In this document: positions 63,034 to 64,000 of the stretch, one piece after another | Layout: the number at the start of each line of letters is the position of its first letter | Position numbering within the stretch: position 1 is the stretch's first letter | From: Tunturiibacter empetritectus | GTDB lineage: Bacteria > Acidobacteriota > Terriglobia > Terriglobales > Acidobacteriaceae | Reading direction: 5' to 3' | Length of the DNA stretch: 64,000 bases | Assembly: GCF_013410875.1 (NCBI RefSeq) | Contig: NZ_JACCCU010000002.1 | Coordinates: 806,001-870,000 of the forward strand | The notes under the pieces: model-generated | What the model was told of the DNA's origin: nothing | Databases searched by the model: none | Seen by the model: the letters and a program-made list of their open reading frames with translations, nothing else | Position numbers and translations under genes: made by a program

Positions 63034-64000
63034 ATGAGGACGCTGACATCCTTCTTAATTCTCTGTATGGCGACGATTCGAGTAAGACGTACAGGATCTC
63101 TCGGATTTTTTTCAAGCGCACTGGTCATTCTGTGGGGCGTCTCTGGCTTTGGCCAAAGCACCTCAGACCAGGCACCGGAACTTGCGCTGGTTGACGCGAT
63201 TCAGATTGCGCTGGGAAACAATCGGCCGGTTCAAATAGCCAGGCTTGACGTTACGAAATATGGATGGGAGGTCGCCGAGGCCAAGACTCATCGATTTCCC
63301 GAACTCAAGACAGAGCTGCTCGCCTCCGGAAATATCGACTCTCCCAGCTTTACCTTCAAGCAAGGCGTCTTCGGGACCATAGACAACCAACCGGTTCCAA
63401 CGACGGATAAGCAGATCAGTCTCTCGAGCGGATTGACTGGTTACGCTATCGCAACGGTAGCTCAGCCAATCTCGCAGCTTTATCAAATACATCTCTTGGT
63501 GCGAGAGAAGCAGCTCTCCGTCGATCTTGCAGGAGAAAAATACAAGCAGAAGAGGCAGGCTACCGTGGTGGATGTAAAGCAAGGCTATTACGCCATTCTT
63601 CAATCCGAGAGCGCTCTCGAGTCCGAGCAGGCGCTGATAAAGGAATACGAGGAAACCGATCGAGTCACCACGCAATATCTGAGCAAAGAGTCCATCCTGA
63701 AATCGGACAGCCTGCAGGTGAAAGCACAACTGGCCCAGGCAAGACATCAGCTAATCACGCTCCGGGACGATCTGCAGACCCAGAAAGAACACTTCAACGA
63801 TCTGCTGGGGAGGGATCTCGATACATCCTTTCGCACTCAACCCGTTCCACCGGCCTCAACCGATGAGATGGATTTGAAGGCAGCTAGAAAGACGGCTCTC
63901 CAGCAGCGGCCCGAGTTACAGGAAGCAAAGATCAACGTCGAGAAGGCCGGTTACGACCGCAGCCTCGCAAAGGCCGAATACATCCCCGGCATCGGCGCGC
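63034..64000 (+). CDS. TolC-family outer-membrane efflux protein (partial)
   Basis: An open frame from ATG 63034 runs off the right edge with no stop, giving over 320 residues. An alternative ATG at 63067 starts nearer the hydrophobic signal (LGFFSSALVILWGVSGFG). The mature part shows the outer-membrane efflux pattern: LALVDAIQIALGNNRPVQIA, then a long amphipathic helix region with EVAEAKTHRFPELKTELLASG, a helical hairpin KQGYYAILQSESAL, and the second repeat starting ALQQRPELQEAKINVEKAG, ending KAEYIPGIGA. It would form the tunnel of an RND or ABC export system. Pump genes may lie beyond the window. Confidence 0.88.
   Translation, partial: MRTLTSFLILCMATIRVRRTGSLGFFSSALVILWGVSGFGQSTSDQAPELALVDAIQIALGNNRPVQIARLDVTKYGWEVAEAKTHRFPELKTELLASGNIDSPSFTFKQGVFGTIDNQPVPTTDKQISLSSGLTGYAIATVAQPISQLYQIHLLVREKQLSVDLAGEKYKQKRQATVVDVKQGYYAILQSESALESEQALIKEYEETDRVTTQYLSKESILKSDSLQVKAQLAQARHQLITLRDDLQTQKEHFNDLLGRDLDTSFRTQPVPPASTDEMDLKAARKTALQQRPELQEAKINVEKAGYDRSLAKAEYIPGIGA

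Noticed and set aside
1-64000. CRISPR arrays, insertion sequences or prophage genes
   Set aside because: Looked for throughout; no spaced direct repeats, transposase or phage structural gene was recognised.

Overview
The window looks like a chromosomal segment of an acidobacterium, most likely Terriglobia/Acidobacteriaceae (Granulicella, Edaphobacter or Terriglobus type). This rests on three very long Oar-like TonB-dependent receptors with an N-terminal carboxypeptidase-regulatory domain, two membrane-anchored regulators with a winged-helix head and a TPR or beta-propeller tail, many Tat-exported enzymes, and several small secreted proteins of acidobacterial flavour. The genus is an inference from gene style; no rRNA or single-copy marker was used.

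Layout. 0-2.2 kb: the tail of an MliC-like protein, a frameshifted MFS transporter, and two small genes. 2.6-9.5 kb: glycogen phosphorylase facing a TonB receptor and FolD. 10-12.4 kb: apbE translationally coupled to a Tat-type Gfo/Idh/MocA oxidoreductase. 12.5-17.9 kb: a small secreted protein, a CpxR/CpxA-like two-component pair, a J-domain coiled-coil protein with a Sel1-repeat partner, and a secreted BNR-repeat protein. 18.0-20.6 kb: a GH3 beta-glucosidase interrupted by a single in-frame TAG. 20.8-33.2 kb: a divergent regulator and TonB receptor, followed by a DctA-type symporter and four enzymes that all carry twin-arginine signals (alpha/beta hydrolase, two MmgE/PrpD proteins, an oxalate-decarboxylase-like bicupin). 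33.5-36.3 kb: tRNA-Ser(GCU), an APC permease, pyrophosphatase and a stand-alone purS. 36.4-50.5 kb: a tetrapyrrole region, with hemE-hemH-hemY and then a cobalamin riboswitch leading an eleven-gene operon. 50.6-58.7 kb: a GH13 amylase-family enzyme and TonB receptor, divergent from a second membrane-anchored regulator. 58.8-64 kb: a DUF4410-like protein, a secreted three-repeat protein, a small duplicated secreted protein, and the start of a TolC-family outer-membrane protein.

How the parts work together. The cobalamin operon covers cobyrinic acid amidation, aminopropanol attachment, lower-ligand synthesis and activation, nucleotide-loop assembly and adenosylation, but has no corrin-ring genes. 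Every junction is a 4-base stop/start overlap. One member (44716-45585) has no recognised function and carries a ParB-like motif. The 22.9-33.2 kb operon reads as an uptake-and-processing line: outer-membrane receptor, exported enzymes, inner-membrane dicarboxylate symporter. Its substrate is unknown. The 50.6-58.7 kb module has a similar plan for alpha-glucans.

The least explained and most interesting items are the all-Tat enzyme operon, the unknown cobalamin-operon gene, the amber-interrupted GH3 gene, the palindrome over the purS promoter, and the repeat architecture of the 59.8-64 kb envelope operon.
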